A DNA stretch of 64,000 bases from Allobacillus halotolerans (GCF_028743495.1 NZ_CP117968.1); one strand, 5' to 3'; positions 35,462 to 44,913 are shown, numbered from the stretch's first letter. Numbers and translations: made by a program. Notes: generated by a model not told the origin, from the letters alone.

Positions 35462-35560
35462 TCACTCACTACGCACAATCAACACATCACAAGGTGCTGT
35501 GCGGGTAATCGCCTCAGAAACACTTCCGAGCATGAAACTTCGACGGCGTTTAGTCTGTTT
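35462..35560 (-). pseudogene. C-terminal fragment of a universal stress protein gene
   Basis: The minus strand encodes the end of a UspA-type protein (SEAITRTAPCDVLIVRSE), nearly identical in DNA to the end of the intact gene at 41278-41718 over ~70 bases and then diverging but alignable for another ~30. There is no upstream part. It is a remnant of a duplicated or paralogous usp gene. Confidence 0.75.
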
Positions 35561-35656
35561 GTGTCGGTAAACTATAATCCATTCTAATAAACTAACATGG
35601 AACGTATTTTTACATAGAATCGTAGTAAATAACAGCATTAAACATTATTCCATACA

Positions 35657-35722
35657 TTTACATAAATTTAACAAAAGTTTGTAGAGAAGGCCTTGTTTTT
35701 TAATCTAGTTAATGAGTATACT
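35657..35722 (+). promoter_or_regulatory. PhoP-box-like repeats and promoter before phnD
   Basis: TTTACA (35657), TTAACA (35668) and TTGTAG (35679) are spaced with an exact 11-base period, the arrangement of PhoP binding sites in Bacillus. Downstream, TTGTTT (35693-35698) and TATACT (35717-35722) with an 18-base spacer make a promoter. This suggests induction of the phn operon by phosphate starvation. Confidence 0.55.
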
Positions 35723-35940
35723 TAAGGTGTGTCGAATCTAGTGATAAGAAGGTGATCTCGAACTATTTATGTTCACATGGAAAGCTCGGCAAAAGGTTGT
35801 TAGGAGTCCCTTATATCGTTGAATTTGACTTACATAAAAGATGGCCGAGGTGTTCGAACAACTGAATAGAAATCGTGAGCACTTTTTCATTATTCATTTT
35901 CACAATCAACGTACATTCACAAACAGAAAGGGAGATCACA

Positions 35941-37026
35941 TTGAAAAAAGGTTTACTATTACTTTTATTTACCTTATTTATCTCACTATTGGTAGCTTGT
36001 GGGGACGACTCAGAAGAGAGTAATGCAGAATCTGGTTCAGAAGAGAGTAGTTCAGAAGAGAATGGATCAGAAGAAGCATCTGAAAACAAGTCCATTGATT
36101 CGCTTTCTATTGGATTTGTCCCTTCGAGAGATCCGGAAGAAATCATCACTGCTACAGAACCGCTGAAAGAATTATTAACCGAAGAAATGGCTAATTTAGG
36201 CTATGACATTGGTGAAGTTGATATTACCGTAGGAACAAACTATGAAGCAGTTGGTGAGTCATTGTCTGCAGGAACATCTGATATTGGGTTAATTCCTGGT
36301 GGTACGTATGTTCTATACGATGATGGTGCTGAAGTTGTTTTGACAGCAACACGTGCTGGACTAAGTGTTGATTCAGATGATCCAAAAGAATGGAATGATA
36401 ACAAGCCGACAGAAGCATCAGATGAGCAAGCGACTGGTTATCGAGCATTAATTATTGCGGGACCATCAGAAAAAGGTCAAGAATTAGCTCAAAAAGTAAA
36501 TAATGGTGAAGAGTTAACTTTTGAAGATGTCAATAGTGCATCTTGGGCAGTCATGTCATCATCTTCTCCAGCTGGATACATCTATCCTGCACTATGGCTT
36601 GGAGATCAATATGATAAAACAATCACGGATTTAGACAACGTGGTTAAATCTGATTCTTATGGAAGTTCCTTTGCAAGACTTGCGCAAGGCCAAATTGACG
36701 TCATGGTAACATACGCGGATGCTAGACGTGACAATGAAGATAAGTGGCAAAGTGAATTCGGTGGAGAAGGCACGATTTGGGATGAGACGAATGTTATCGG
36801 TGTCACACCTTCCATTTATAACGATACCGTAAGTGTCAGCAAGAATTCAGAGATTATGGATGAAGACTTGAAAGCAGCCATTCAAGAAGCATTCATTAAC
36901 ATTGCTCAAACAGACGAAGGAAAAGAAGTTATTTCTATTTACAATCACGAAGGATACCAGAAAGCAGAATCTTCTGATTATGATAACGAACGTAAAGCAC
37001 AAGAACTTGTTCAAAACCAAAATTAA
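35941..37026 (+). CDS. phnD: Phosphonate/phosphite ABC transporter substrate-binding lipoprotein
   Basis: A 361-residue PhnD-type periplasmic-fold lipoprotein. TTG at 35941 behind AAAGGGAGA gives a signal with lipobox LLVAC (cysteine 20); a longer frame starting 22 codons upstream would bury the signal. The linker after the lipid anchor is very acidic (Glu/Ser). Binding-fold landmarks are IGFVPSRDPEEIITATEPLK, GTSDIGLIPGGTY, and SSPAGYIYPALWL. It heads the phnD-phnC-phnE-phnE transporter. The ligand could be phosphonate, phosphite or phosphate ester. Confidence 0.9.
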   Translation: MKKGLLLLLFTLFISLLVACGDDSEESNAESGSEESSSEENGSEEASENKSIDSLSIGFVPSRDPEEIITATEPLKELLTEEMANLGYDIGEVDITVGTNYEAVGESLSAGTSDIGLIPGGTYVLYDDGAEVVLTATRAGLSVDSDDPKEWNDNKPTEASDEQATGYRALIIAGPSEKGQELAQKVNNGEELTFEDVNSASWAVMSSSSPAGYIYPALWLGDQYDKTITDLDNVVKSDSYGSSFARLAQGQIDVMVTYADARRDNEDKWQSEFGGEGTIWDETNVIGVTPSIYNDTVSVSKNSEIMDEDLKAAIQEAFINIAQTDEGKEVISIYNHEGYQKAESSDYDNERKAQELVQNQN

Positions 37027-37116
37027 TCGATAAACCAGACTGATTGAATAAGAAGTGATTCTACGATGAGCGCATCATTTATGATGTTCTCATTTTCTTA
37101 GATTGGAGAATAATAG

Positions 37117-37896
37117 ATGATTGAATTTATTAATGTTGGAAAAACATATCCGAATAATGTAAAAGCATTGCAAGATGTCAATCTGAAAATCGATCAAGGA
37201 GAATTCGTTGCCATTATCGGTTTGTCAGGTGCTGGGAAGTCTACATTGATCCGCTGTATTAATCGGATGCATGATATTTCGGAAGGGAAAATCATTGTTG
37301 ACAACGTAGAAGTGAATTCGTTAAAAGGAAAGGAAGTACGAAAGTTTCGCCAGCGAATCGGAATGATTTTTCAGTCCTTTAATTTAGTTACACGTATCTC
37401 TGTGTTAAAGAATGTTCTTGTATCCTTTGTGCCTGAGCTTCCGTATTGGCGTAAAATCACAGGAATTTTCTCGAAGGAACAAAAGATCAAAGCTTTGACA
37501 GCTCTTGATCAAGTCGGGATTTTGGACAAGGCTTATGTGCGTGTTGATCAATTATCTGGAGGCCAACAGCAACGGGTCGCTTTGGCAAGAACACTGGCAC
37601 AGAATCCAGATATCATCCTTGCCGATGAGCCCATTGCTTCACTCGATCCGGTGACGGCAAGACAGGTGATGGATGATTTTAAAAAGATTAATCGTGAAAC
37701 GGATATGTCTGTCATTATGAATATTCACCACGTTGAAATTGCTTTAGAGTATGCAGACCGTATTATAGGTGTCAAGGAAGGTCAAGTTGTTTATGATGGT
37801 AAATCAACTGAAGTAACGGATGATGTGCTTGATCTAATTTATAAAGGTAAAGTGGAAGAAATTCAAAGTGAGGCAGAGGAGCGATACAATGTATGA
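37117..37896 (+). CDS. phnC: Phosphonate ABC transporter ATPase
   Basis: A 259-residue ABC ATPase with Walker A GLSGAGKST near residue 32, signature LSGGQQQR, Walker B IILADEPIASLD and the H-loop NIHHVEIAL. The tail overlaps the first phnE gene by eight bases. Order and motifs match PhnC. Confidence 0.93.
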   Translation: MIEFINVGKTYPNNVKALQDVNLKIDQGEFVAIIGLSGAGKSTLIRCINRMHDISEGKIIVDNVEVNSLKGKEVRKFRQRIGMIFQSFNLVTRISVLKNVLVSFVPELPYWRKITGIFSKEQKIKALTALDQVGILDKAYVRVDQLSGGQQQRVALARTLAQNPDIILADEPIASLDPVTARQVMDDFKKINRETDMSVIMNIHHVEIALEYADRIIGVKEGQVVYDGKSTEVTDDVLDLIYKGKVEEIQSEAEERYNV

Positions 37897-38701
37897 TAAA
37901 ATCATTCCTCCTTCCAAAATTACTCTTCCAAATGGAAAAGTAGTACATGAGAAGAAATCCCGAACGCCCATCATCATCCTGTTGCTTATTATAGCGACCA
38001 TCATTTCCGTTCGGTTTACAAATTTCGAAATGAGTGTACTTGTATCCCGAATCAGTGAGTTTTTCGTCATTATTGACCAAATGATTCCTCCGAAATGGGA
38101 GTATATAGACTTTATTTGGCAACCATTGATGGACACAATTAAAATGTCATTGTTAGGTTCCATACTAGGTTCAATTGCTGCTGTTCCTGCGGCATACTTT
38201 GCTGCCTCCAATGTAATGAGCAAACCGGTTGCAGCTGTCAGTAAATTTTTGTTGAGTATATTGCGGACTTTGCCAACGTTGGTGAGTGCATTGATCGCAA
38301 CGTTTATTTTCGGTTTAGGAACTCTAGCTGGAACGGTTGCGATTTTCTTGTTCACCATTGCCTACGTAGGGAAATTATTATATGAGCAGATTGAAAATGC
38401 AGATATGAAATCATTTGAGGCCATGGAAGCAGCAGGAATGACAAAAATACAGGCTTTTCGATATGCAATTTTTCCACAAGTACTGCCTAATTACTTGTCA
38501 ACATCATTATTCTGTTTTGAAGGAAATGTTCGATATGCAGCGATCCTTGGTTATGTAGGTGCAGGAGGTATCGGATTATTATTGGATGAAGGCCTTGGCT
38601 GGCGCGATTACCCAAGTGTTGGCATGATTCTCTTAATGCTAATCATCACCGTTTATCTGATTGAACAAGTCAGTGAGCATTTCCGGAAAAAGTTAATTTA
38701 A
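37889..38701 (+). CDS. phnE: Phosphonate ABC transporter permease, first copy
   Basis: A 270-residue permease with about six membrane segments and the EAA-type coupling loop EAMEAAGMTKIQAFRYAIFP. ATG at 37889 overlaps the end of phnC; an in-frame ATG 21 bases upstream would lengthen the overlap. The N-terminal cytoplasmic tail is basic. It is paired with a second PhnE-type permease, so the channel is probably a heterodimer. Confidence 0.92.
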   Translation: MYDKIIPPSKITLPNGKVVHEKKSRTPIIILLLIIATIISVRFTNFEMSVLVSRISEFFVIIDQMIPPKWEYIDFIWQPLMDTIKMSLLGSILGSIAAVPAAYFAASNVMSKPVAAVSKFLLSILRTLPTLVSALIATFIFGLGTLAGTVAIFLFTIAYVGKLLYEQIENADMKSFEAMEAAGMTKIQAFRYAIFPQVLPNYLSTSLFCFEGNVRYAAILGYVGAGGIGLLLDEGLGWRDYPSVGMILLMLIITVYLIEQVSEHFRKKLI

Positions 38702-38715
38702 AGGAGTTACTTGAT

Positions 38716-39522
38716 ATGGATGCAATCGAAAAACAGCTAAATAACCCTCCTTGGAATTTACGCTATATATTGATCGTGACTGCGCTTGTCCTGATTCTGT
38801 TCATTTGGTCGCTCTCGGCAATAAATTTGGAGAATATGGGACAAAGCGGATTAGAAATAGCGGCAAGCATAATTGGTGGGATTTTGAATCCCGATCTTGA
38901 ATTATTATTTAATTTTACCTCTCAAGGTGTCATGTATTTACTCGTTGAGACAATGGCAATTGCGTTTCTTGGTACGATTATTGGTGCCATTCTAGCCATT
39001 CCACTCGCGTTTTTGTCGGCTTCAAATATTGTACCGAAGCCAGTCGCTGGATTGACGAGAATCATTCTGATCGTCATTCGTACGATTCCGGCTCTCGTAT
39101 ATGGGCTTATGTTCATCCGTGTTACTGGACCCGGGCCTTTTGCTGGAGTATTAACGATTTCATTGATCTCTATTGGCATGCTCGCAAAGTTATTTGTAGA
39201 TGCTATTGAAGACTTAGATACAAGTATCCTGGAATCAATGACATCAATCGGATGTACGACGTTTGAAAAAATACGATACGGGATTTTTCCGCAGCTATTC
39301 TCCATGTTTTTATCAGTCATTATTTATCGATTTGATATGAACCTGAGAGAAGCTTCAATTTTAGGGCTTGTAGGTGCAGGTGGTATTGGTGCACCACTCA
39401 TTTTCGCAATGAACGCTTATCGTTGGACAGAAGTTGGATCCATCTTGATTGGTCTGGTTGTTCTGATTCTGATTGTTGAGTTATTCTCAAATCGAATTCG
39501 AACGAAACTTGTCAGAGGTTAA
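38716..39522 (+). CDS. phnE: Phosphonate ABC transporter permease, second copy
   Basis: A 268-residue permease similar in layout to the previous one, with EAA loop ESMTSIGCTTFEKIRYGIFP and the conserved ILGLVGAGGIGAPL. AAAGGAG precedes the ATG. It closes the operon and is followed by a strong terminator. Two permease genes are common in Gram-positive phn transporters. Confidence 0.92.
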   Translation: MDAIEKQLNNPPWNLRYILIVTALVLILFIWSLSAINLENMGQSGLEIAASIIGGILNPDLELLFNFTSQGVMYLLVETMAIAFLGTIIGAILAIPLAFLSASNIVPKPVAGLTRIILIVIRTIPALVYGLMFIRVTGPGPFAGVLTISLISIGMLAKLFVDAIEDLDTSILESMTSIGCTTFEKIRYGIFPQLFSMFLSVIIYRFDMNLREASILGLVGAGGIGAPLIFAMNAYRWTEVGSILIGLVVLILIVELFSNRIRTKLVRG

Positions 39523-39563
39523 AAAAAGGTCTATTCCTCGCTTTTGAGGGATAGACCTTTTTA
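39522..39563 (+). terminator. Terminator of the phn operon
   Basis: AAAAGGTCTAT-CCTC pairs with GAGG-ATAGACCTTTTT around a GCTTTT loop, with A and T runs on both sides, so it can act in both directions toward the convergent nucleotidase gene. Confidence 0.9.
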
Positions 39564-39582
39564 GGTGAATAAACACTGACAA

Positions 39583-41157
39583 TTAGATGGTTACAGTAAA
39601 GTTGTTGGTCACGGTTGGTTGAATCGTTCGATGTTTCTCTATGTAACGACTGATGAGCTCTACCATATCCTGTTGAATTTCTTTAACAACCGGTTTTCCT
39701 TTGAACATATAAAAATCGCCGCCCCCACTTGCACGATAATTATTCATGACAACTTGATAGGTTTTGTCTGGATCCAGTGTCATTCCTTTATAGGTGACAT
39801 TCTCGATACGGCTACCAATTGGATTGGATACACGGATTGTATAGTCAATCCCTTCCCACATATCGTAATTAAAATGTTGAGGTTTCGGATATTCATATGC
39901 AGGATTAACTTCAAGATTTCCTTCAGAAGCGACCATAAAGTAGGATGCATTCTTTTCCAGCGCCTCTAGAATATCTGACCCGGATAACTCAAGGACTTCA
40001 AGCGTATTTGGAAAGACGTAATTCGATACAATATCTCGCATCGTAATCGTGGAAGAGAACCCTTTAGATTCATTACTTAACAAAGAAGTAACTGAAATAT
40101 CTACACCACTTGCTTCCATTTGTACCTGTTGGATAAACTCGATAAACGAATGTTTTTGAACTCTCGCTTGAAATGGATCAGCGATGGTCATATCTCCTTG
40201 TACTTGGCCGATAGGTTTATCTAGCCACATTTGTGTCGATCGTTCGAATGGCTCTGTCAATTCCATTAAGTGAGGGTCAACTTCCACATCGGTTAAACTT
40301 TTCACTTCTCCCTCTTTAGTCGCCACTCGCCATTGATTGTCTTCATGCATTAGTTCAAGATTAATCTCCCCGTAAAAATTCCCGTTGTTTCCGGGTTGGA
40401 TCACTAGGCAGTCCTCAATTTCACCTGTTAGAACACGATGCTGATGACCGGTTAATAAGACATCGATTCCATCTATTTGACTAGCCATCTCATAGCCTTG
40501 ATTTTCACCTGTCAGTCTTTCGGTTGGTTCGCCAGTTTCTAGATCTCTTTCAAATCCGCCATGATAAGCTGCGATTAACAGGTCACACTTTTCTACTGAT
40601 CGAATTTCTTCTACCCAATATTTGAGTGTAGTGTAGGCGTTTGCAAACTGAATACCTTGGATATGCTCGGCTTTTTCCCAGTTTGGTATATAATGAGTTG
40701 TTACACCAACGACACAAACTTTCACCCCGTTCGATAATGTTTTGGTTATGTAAGGTGGGCCGAAATATGGTTGATTCGTTTTTTTGTCCAAGACATTTGC
40801 AGATAACCAAGGGAAATTTGACGCGTTTACAGCATCCTTCAATATTTCTTTTCCAAAGTTAAATTCATGGTTGCCAATAATCGCTGCATCAAGACCGATC
40901 TCATTCATCATAGAAATCATCGGATTTTGTTTTTCAGCATGTTCTTTTACGAAGTGCATCATAAAAGGCGTTCCTTGAATTAAGTCGCCGTTATCAATCA
41001 CAATCGTATCGGGGTTTTCTTCTCGGTGTTGTTTGACAGCAGTTGCATATTTTGCGAGTCCAAGCTCAGCTGGTTTATTTGTTCCATAATTAATAGGTCT
41101 GGCGTTCCCATGTACATCACTTGTATAGATTATTCTTACGGTTGTTTGATTACTCAC
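39583..41157 (-). CDS. 5'-nucleotidase/2',3'-cyclic phosphodiesterase-family metallophosphatase
   Basis: A 524-residue protein. The calcineurin-like domain holds the metal motifs YTSDVHGN near residue 12, DNGDLIQG near 56, IGNHEFNFG near 94 and TGHQHR near 236; the C-terminal 5'-nucleotidase domain contains NNYRASGGGDFYMF. It has no signal peptide, as in YunD-type bacillar members, so it probably acts in the cytoplasm. GTG start at 41157 behind GAAAGGA. Convergent with the phn operon; a role in phosphate recovery is inferred. Confidence 0.88.
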   Translation of the reverse strand: MSNQTTVRIIYTSDVHGNARPINYGTNKPAELGLAKYATAVKQHREENPDTIVIDNGDLIQGTPFMMHFVKEHAEKQNPMISMMNEIGLDAAIIGNHEFNFGKEILKDAVNASNFPWLSANVLDKKTNQPYFGPPYITKTLSNGVKVCVVGVTTHYIPNWEKAEHIQGIQFANAYTTLKYWVEEIRSVEKCDLLIAAYHGGFERDLETGEPTERLTGENQGYEMASQIDGIDVLLTGHQHRVLTGEIEDCLVIQPGNNGNFYGEINLELMHEDNQWRVATKEGEVKSLTDVEVDPHLMELTEPFERSTQMWLDKPIGQVQGDMTIADPFQARVQKHSFIEFIQQVQMEASGVDISVTSLLSNESKGFSSTITMRDIVSNYVFPNTLEVLELSGSDILEALEKNASYFMVASEGNLEVNPAYEYPKPQHFNYDMWEGIDYTIRVSNPIGSRIENVTYKGMTLDPDKTYQVVMNNYRASGGGDFYMFKGKPVVKEIQQDMVELISRYIEKHRTIQPTVTNNFTVTI

Positions 41158-41199
41158 CTAGTAACATCCTTTCTCATGATCTGATATAACTGTACAGCT

Positions 41200-41246
41200 T
41201 AAAATGACCACCCCGACAACATACATAGAAGGGATGGTCATTTTTA
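41200..41246. terminator. Terminator after usp
   Basis: AAAATGACCA-CCC pairs with GGG-TGGTCATTTT around a loop of about 19 bases, with runs of A and T on both sides. In the minus direction it ends the universal stress protein transcript. Confidence 0.75.
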
Positions 41247-41277
41247 AACAAACATGGACGGTTCATTTTTTCCGAAA

Positions 41278-41718
41278 TCACTCACTACGCACAATCAACA
41301 CATCACAAGGTGCCGTGCGGGTGATCGCCTCAGAAACACTTCCGAGCATGACGCGCTCAACAGCGTTCAGTCCGGTTGCACCGGTTAATATTAAGTCAAT
41401 ATCATATTTTTTCGCGATTTCTTTCGGGATTTTTTGACGAGGACTGCCGAATTCCAAGACCGTTGTTACTTGTTCGACGCCGGCTTGTTTTGCTTCTTCT
41501 TGATGCTCTTCAAGCAACTTCTTCCCGAACTTTTCAACTTCTGATAAAATCGCTTGATTATAATGCTCAATCGTTGCGAATGTTCGATAATCAACAACGT
41601 GAGCTACAACCAATCGTGCATCAACTTCTTTGGCAATCCGGCAAGCCTTATGGAAGGCTTTCTTCCCATTTTCGGAACCATCTACAGCAACAAGAATATT
41701 GTCATAGTCTTTCAACAT
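41278..41718 (-). CDS. Universal stress protein, UspA family
   Basis: A 146-residue single-domain Usp. ILVAVDGSENG starts the fold, and GATGLNAVERVMLGSVSEAI carries the G-2x-G-9x-G(S/T) ATP-binding motif. The ATG at 41718 is preferred over one six bases upstream because the AAGGGAGAG site is then at normal spacing. A truncated copy of the 3' end lies at 35462. Confidence 0.9.
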   Translation of the reverse strand: MLKDYDNILVAVDGSENGKKAFHKACRIAKEVDARLVVAHVVDYRTFATIEHYNQAILSEVEKFGKKLLEEHQEEAKQAGVEQVTTVLEFGSPRQKIPKEIAKKYDIDLILTGATGLNAVERVMLGSVSEAITRTAPCDVLIVRSE

Positions 41719-41838
41719 GTCCATCTCTCCCTTACCTTTTTATAATTCTATTATATCATGTAAAAAGAAGTAGATTTTTGGAGAAAGATGAGCGTTTCGT
41801 GATTTTTTTGAAAATGGAGTGGATTTGCAGTGTAAAGA

Positions 41839-41877
41839 AACAGCCATCCACCTTGCTAAGCGGTGAATGGCTGTTGT
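41839..41877. terminator. Terminator after the cation antiporter gene
   Basis: ACAGCCATCCACC pairs with GGTGAATGGCTGT around a TTGCTAAGC-type loop, with one mismatch. On the minus strand it is followed by TTTCTTT. Confidence 0.75.
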
Positions 41878-41886
41878 CGTTCATCG

Positions 41887-42858
41887 TTAAAAAATCATAT
41901 ACGAAAGAACAAGATACATTAAAACGATCAAAATGGACGGCCATGCGTAGCCGATGTTCGTTTGTTTATCCTTCCTCATTAAGATGTACAGCATTACAAT
42001 CATCATGAGAACACCCAGTAACGCTGTCCAAATCATCGCAGGACTTGTTCCTTGAAGAATGGCACTTTCACGGTAAAATGCATCCGTTACGACGAGTAAC
42101 ATCAAATTGAATATGTTGCTTCCAAGGATTGATCCGGCTGCCATCGCATAATTTGCCATACGAAAAGCAACGACTACAGTGACTAATTCAGGTAAAGAAG
42201 TCGAAGCGGCAATTAACACACTTCCGACGAAACTGGCGTTCATCCCTGAGATCTCCGCCAGACGGTCACCAGTAATCGACAGAACACTACCGGATGCAAA
42301 GACAATCAACGCGAAAAGAATAAAATTAACGACTGCTCTCTTCAGTGTAATATTGATGTTTCGGCTTTCTGCTGCTGATTCATCGGTTTGACCCTCTGGA
42401 TTTCCGTCAAACATCTTCAAAACAAGGATGTAACCAATGACTAGTAGATACATCTCCAGCCCAATATCTAAAAAGGATGGCGTTTCATTCCAAAGAATCG
42501 CTACGACAACTAATCCGGTGAATATGATCCCCGCGATGACGGATGGGACTTGCTCACTGGATCGCAATTGATTAAAAGCACGTCTTTTTCGGTAAAATAA
42601 ATCAACACTCGCTAAAATCAACAAGTTAAATACATTACTGCCTAGCATATTACCGACAGCAATATCGGGGTTATCGATATAGACGGCGGTTAAACTCGTT
42701 GTCAGCTCTGGAAGGGATGTGGCTCCGGCAATCAGTAACCCACCGACCATCGCTCCACTCAGAGTTGATTTTTCGCTGATGACATCGCCGTATTTATTCA
42801 ACTGAACGGCAGCAAATACGACAATGGCTGCTGCTAAAATAAACAAAAATAAAACCAA
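41887..42858 (-). CDS. Cation antiporter, Ca2+/Na+ exchanger family (probably Mn2+ exporting)
   Basis: A 323-residue membrane protein with ~10 helices in two inverted repeats. The alpha-repeats are GATSLPELTTSLTAV...GNMLGSNVFNL and ASTSLPELVTVVVAF...GSILGSNIFNL. TTG start at 42858 behind GGGAGG. The family is annotated as Ca2+/Na+ exchange, but the gene lies behind a yybP-ykoY riboswitch, which senses Mn2+, so manganese efflux is the more likely role. Confidence 0.9.
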   Translation of the reverse strand: MVLFLFILAAAIVVFAAVQLNKYGDVISEKSTLSGAMVGGLLIAGATSLPELTTSLTAVYIDNPDIAVGNMLGSNVFNLLILASVDLFYRKRRAFNQLRSSEQVPSVIAGIIFTGLVVVAILWNETPSFLDIGLEMYLLVIGYILVLKMFDGNPEGQTDESAAESRNINITLKRAVVNFILFALIVFASGSVLSITGDRLAEISGMNASFVGSVLIAASTSLPELVTVVVAFRMANYAMAAGSILGSNIFNLMLLVVTDAFYRESAILQGTSPAMIWTALLGVLMMIVMLYILMRKDKQTNIGYAWPSILIVLMYLVLSYMIF

Positions 42859-42944
42859 GATTCATTCCTCCCAATGGACTCCCATTAAATTATAGGAAAG
42901 CCGAATACCTGAAGGCCTGTTATCTAGGTTCCCTGATTTTGAAA

Positions 42945-43066
42945 AAATAAAAAACCCTGGCCTCAGATTCGGCCAAGGTCTTGCGAGTTATTTGATGAAC
43001 CGGGTACTTTTAAAAGCACCGAAATGACGATTCACCAACCGTTTGGGCGGTCGCTACTCCCCTTGT
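42945..43066 (-). ncRNA. yybP-ykoY manganese riboswitch
   Basis: Read on the minus strand: AAGGGGAGTAGCGACCGCC, then a paired region with CGTCATTTCGG, and GCAAGACCTTGGCC at the end, the conserved blocks of the yybP-ykoY family. The final segment can form a terminator stem (CCTTGGCC with GGCCAGGG) followed by TTTTTTATTTTTT. Metal binding should prevent that stem and allow the antiporter gene to be transcribed. Confidence 0.85.
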
Positions 43067-43080
43067 TTCCTTCTTCTTTA

Positions 43081-43109
43081 AATATAATGCAAGGATTGTC
43101 CGTTGTCAA
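43081..43109 (-). promoter_or_regulatory. Promoter of the riboswitch-antiporter unit
   Basis: On the minus strand TTGACA (43109-43104) and TATATT (43086-43081) are 17 bases apart, close to consensus. Transcription would start near 43074, a few bases before the riboswitch. Confidence 0.8.
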
Positions 43110-43115
43110 TTTCCA

Positions 43116-44693
43116 TTACGACTTCGGGTTGTCATCCTTCCCGTTTTCCATTTGTTCTAAGCGATCTTGCATTCGTTTATATCTTCTTAATTCACGCTTG
43201 CTGATTGGCACGATGTCTTTACGTAATAGCTTGATCAACGCTGCAATCATCAAGAGCATTAGGACGGCGAATGGCAATGCTGCGATGAGTGATGCCGTCT
43301 GCAATGCTTCCAATCCGCCGGCGAATAAAAGCACCCCGGCAATCGCTGCCAGTAACACGCCCCAGATCATTTTGACCCGCATTGGAGGGGTCAAGCTTCC
43401 TCTAGTAGTCATGCTTCCCAGTATATAAGCTGCTGAGTCAGCTGACGTAATTAGGAATGTCGCGACTAGCAAAATAGCAAGTAACGATGAAAGGGTCGGA
43501 AGCGGCAATATTTGTAGCATTTCAAATAACGCAACCGTTACATCGGCATTAACGGCCTCTGCAATTTTCGTGCCGTTCTTTAAATCACTATGAAGCGCAG
43601 TTCCACCGAATGTTGCGAACCAAAATAATGAAATGAGCGGCGGAACAATCATGACACCGAATATGAATTCCCGAATTGTTCGTCCTCTGGAAACGCGAGC
43701 GATAAACGCTCCGACAAACGGTGACCAAGCGATGACCCACGCCCAGTAGAAGATTGTCCAATCACGAACCCAGGTGCCACCTTCATAAGGCGTCAACCGT
43801 AGGCTGTATTGAATGATATTCGTGATATAGTCACCAAGACCAAGGACAAATGAATTTAAAATGAATACCGTCGGACCTGTTATAAAAACGAATAATAGCA
43901 AAAGAATGATCAAGCTCATATTGATATTGCTGAGATATTTAATCCCCTTATGCAACCCGGTAGTGGATGAAATCATGTAAGCGATGAAAATGAATACAAT
44001 AATCAATACTTGAATCCACCCATTGTTGGGAATCCCGAATACGGCGTTCAGCCCGCCATTCATTTGAAGAACGCCCAAGCCAATCGAAGTGGCAATGCCG
44101 ATAACCGTTGCAATCACGGCCAAAGAATCGACTGTTGTTTTAATATTTGCATGGCTTCCGGTAATTGGTTCAAGAGCTGTTGAAACAAGTCCGTCACGTT
44201 TCTTCCGGTATTGCAGGTAGGCAATGACCAATCCGACTAAGGTGAAAATTGACCATTGGTTCATGCCCCAGTGGAAAAATGAATAGCCCATTCCGACTCG
44301 TGCCGATTCCACGCTATGATCTTGAATGTCAGGAAAAGGGGATTCGAAAAAATGGCTCATTGGCTCTGCGACACCCCAGAACACAAGCCCAACACCAAGA
44401 CCGGCGGAAAATAACATTCCGATCCACGTGAAAAACGGAAACTCTGGACGCTCGGTCTCTCCTCCAAGTCGAATTTTTCCGAAGCGGGTGAGTGCCAAAC
44501 CGAGCAAGAATACGGTAAACATAAACACAACAATTAGGTAGAACCAACCAAAATAGGTGGTCGTAAAGCCGTAAAGTGTCTCTGAAACAGAGGCGAATTG
44601 ATTCGGCATGGTGGCTCCTAAAATTGCCAGCAGCCCGACAAAGAAAGCTGAAATAATAAAGACAGGGTTTTTCATTAGATCGTTTAGATTCAT
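43116..44693 (-). CDS. BCCT-family osmolyte transporter (OpuD-like)
   Basis: A 525-residue symporter with 12 predicted helices. Family segments include FTWIGMLFSAGLGVGLVFWG near residue 90, GMNQWSIFTLVGLVIAY, and FYWAWVIAWSPFVGAFIARV near 320; the tryptophans of the betaine box are present. It takes up glycine betaine, choline or a related compatible solute driven by Na+. AAAAAGGAG precedes the ATG. Typical of salt-tolerant bacilli. Confidence 0.92.
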   Translation of the reverse strand: MNLNDLMKNPVFIISAFFVGLLAILGATMPNQFASVSETLYGFTTTYFGWFYLIVVFMFTVFLLGLALTRFGKIRLGGETERPEFPFFTWIGMLFSAGLGVGLVFWGVAEPMSHFFESPFPDIQDHSVESARVGMGYSFFHWGMNQWSIFTLVGLVIAYLQYRKKRDGLVSTALEPITGSHANIKTTVDSLAVIATVIGIATSIGLGVLQMNGGLNAVFGIPNNGWIQVLIIVFIFIAYMISSTTGLHKGIKYLSNINMSLIILLLLFVFITGPTVFILNSFVLGLGDYITNIIQYSLRLTPYEGGTWVRDWTIFYWAWVIAWSPFVGAFIARVSRGRTIREFIFGVMIVPPLISLFWFATFGGTALHSDLKNGTKIAEAVNADVTVALFEMLQILPLPTLSSLLAILLVATFLITSADSAAYILGSMTTRGSLTPPMRVKMIWGVLLAAIAGVLLFAGGLEALQTASLIAALPFAVLMLLMIAALIKLLRKDIVPISKRELRRYKRMQDRLEQMENGKDDNPKS

Positions 44694-44884
44694 CGGTGAA
44701 CTCCTTTTTGATTGGTAGATTTATATCCCTTTTCCCAGTAACTTATTTATTATTTTATAATAATTATGAAAATTATCCAATTATGTATCAACATTTATGT
44801 TAGTAAACCTGCTTGTCTGCAAAATAAGACAACCCATTTTTAACCAGTTATAAAATTAATTTACGGAAATAAAGTTAGTTTTTG

Positions 44885-44913
44885 TTTTAAATTAACTATT
44901 TTTAATGTATAAT
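44885..44913 (+). promoter_or_regulatory. Possible promoter of the TAXI-TRAP genes
   Basis: TATAAT at 44908-44913 lies 65 bases before the SBP gene. The best -35 at 17-base spacing is TTTTAA (44885), which is weak. The AT-rich surroundings may help. Confidence 0.4.

Noticed and set aside
41376..42008. A 210-codon plus-strand frame opposite usp and the antiporter
   Set aside because: It is antisense to two well-supported genes and their terminator, with no recognisable domains.
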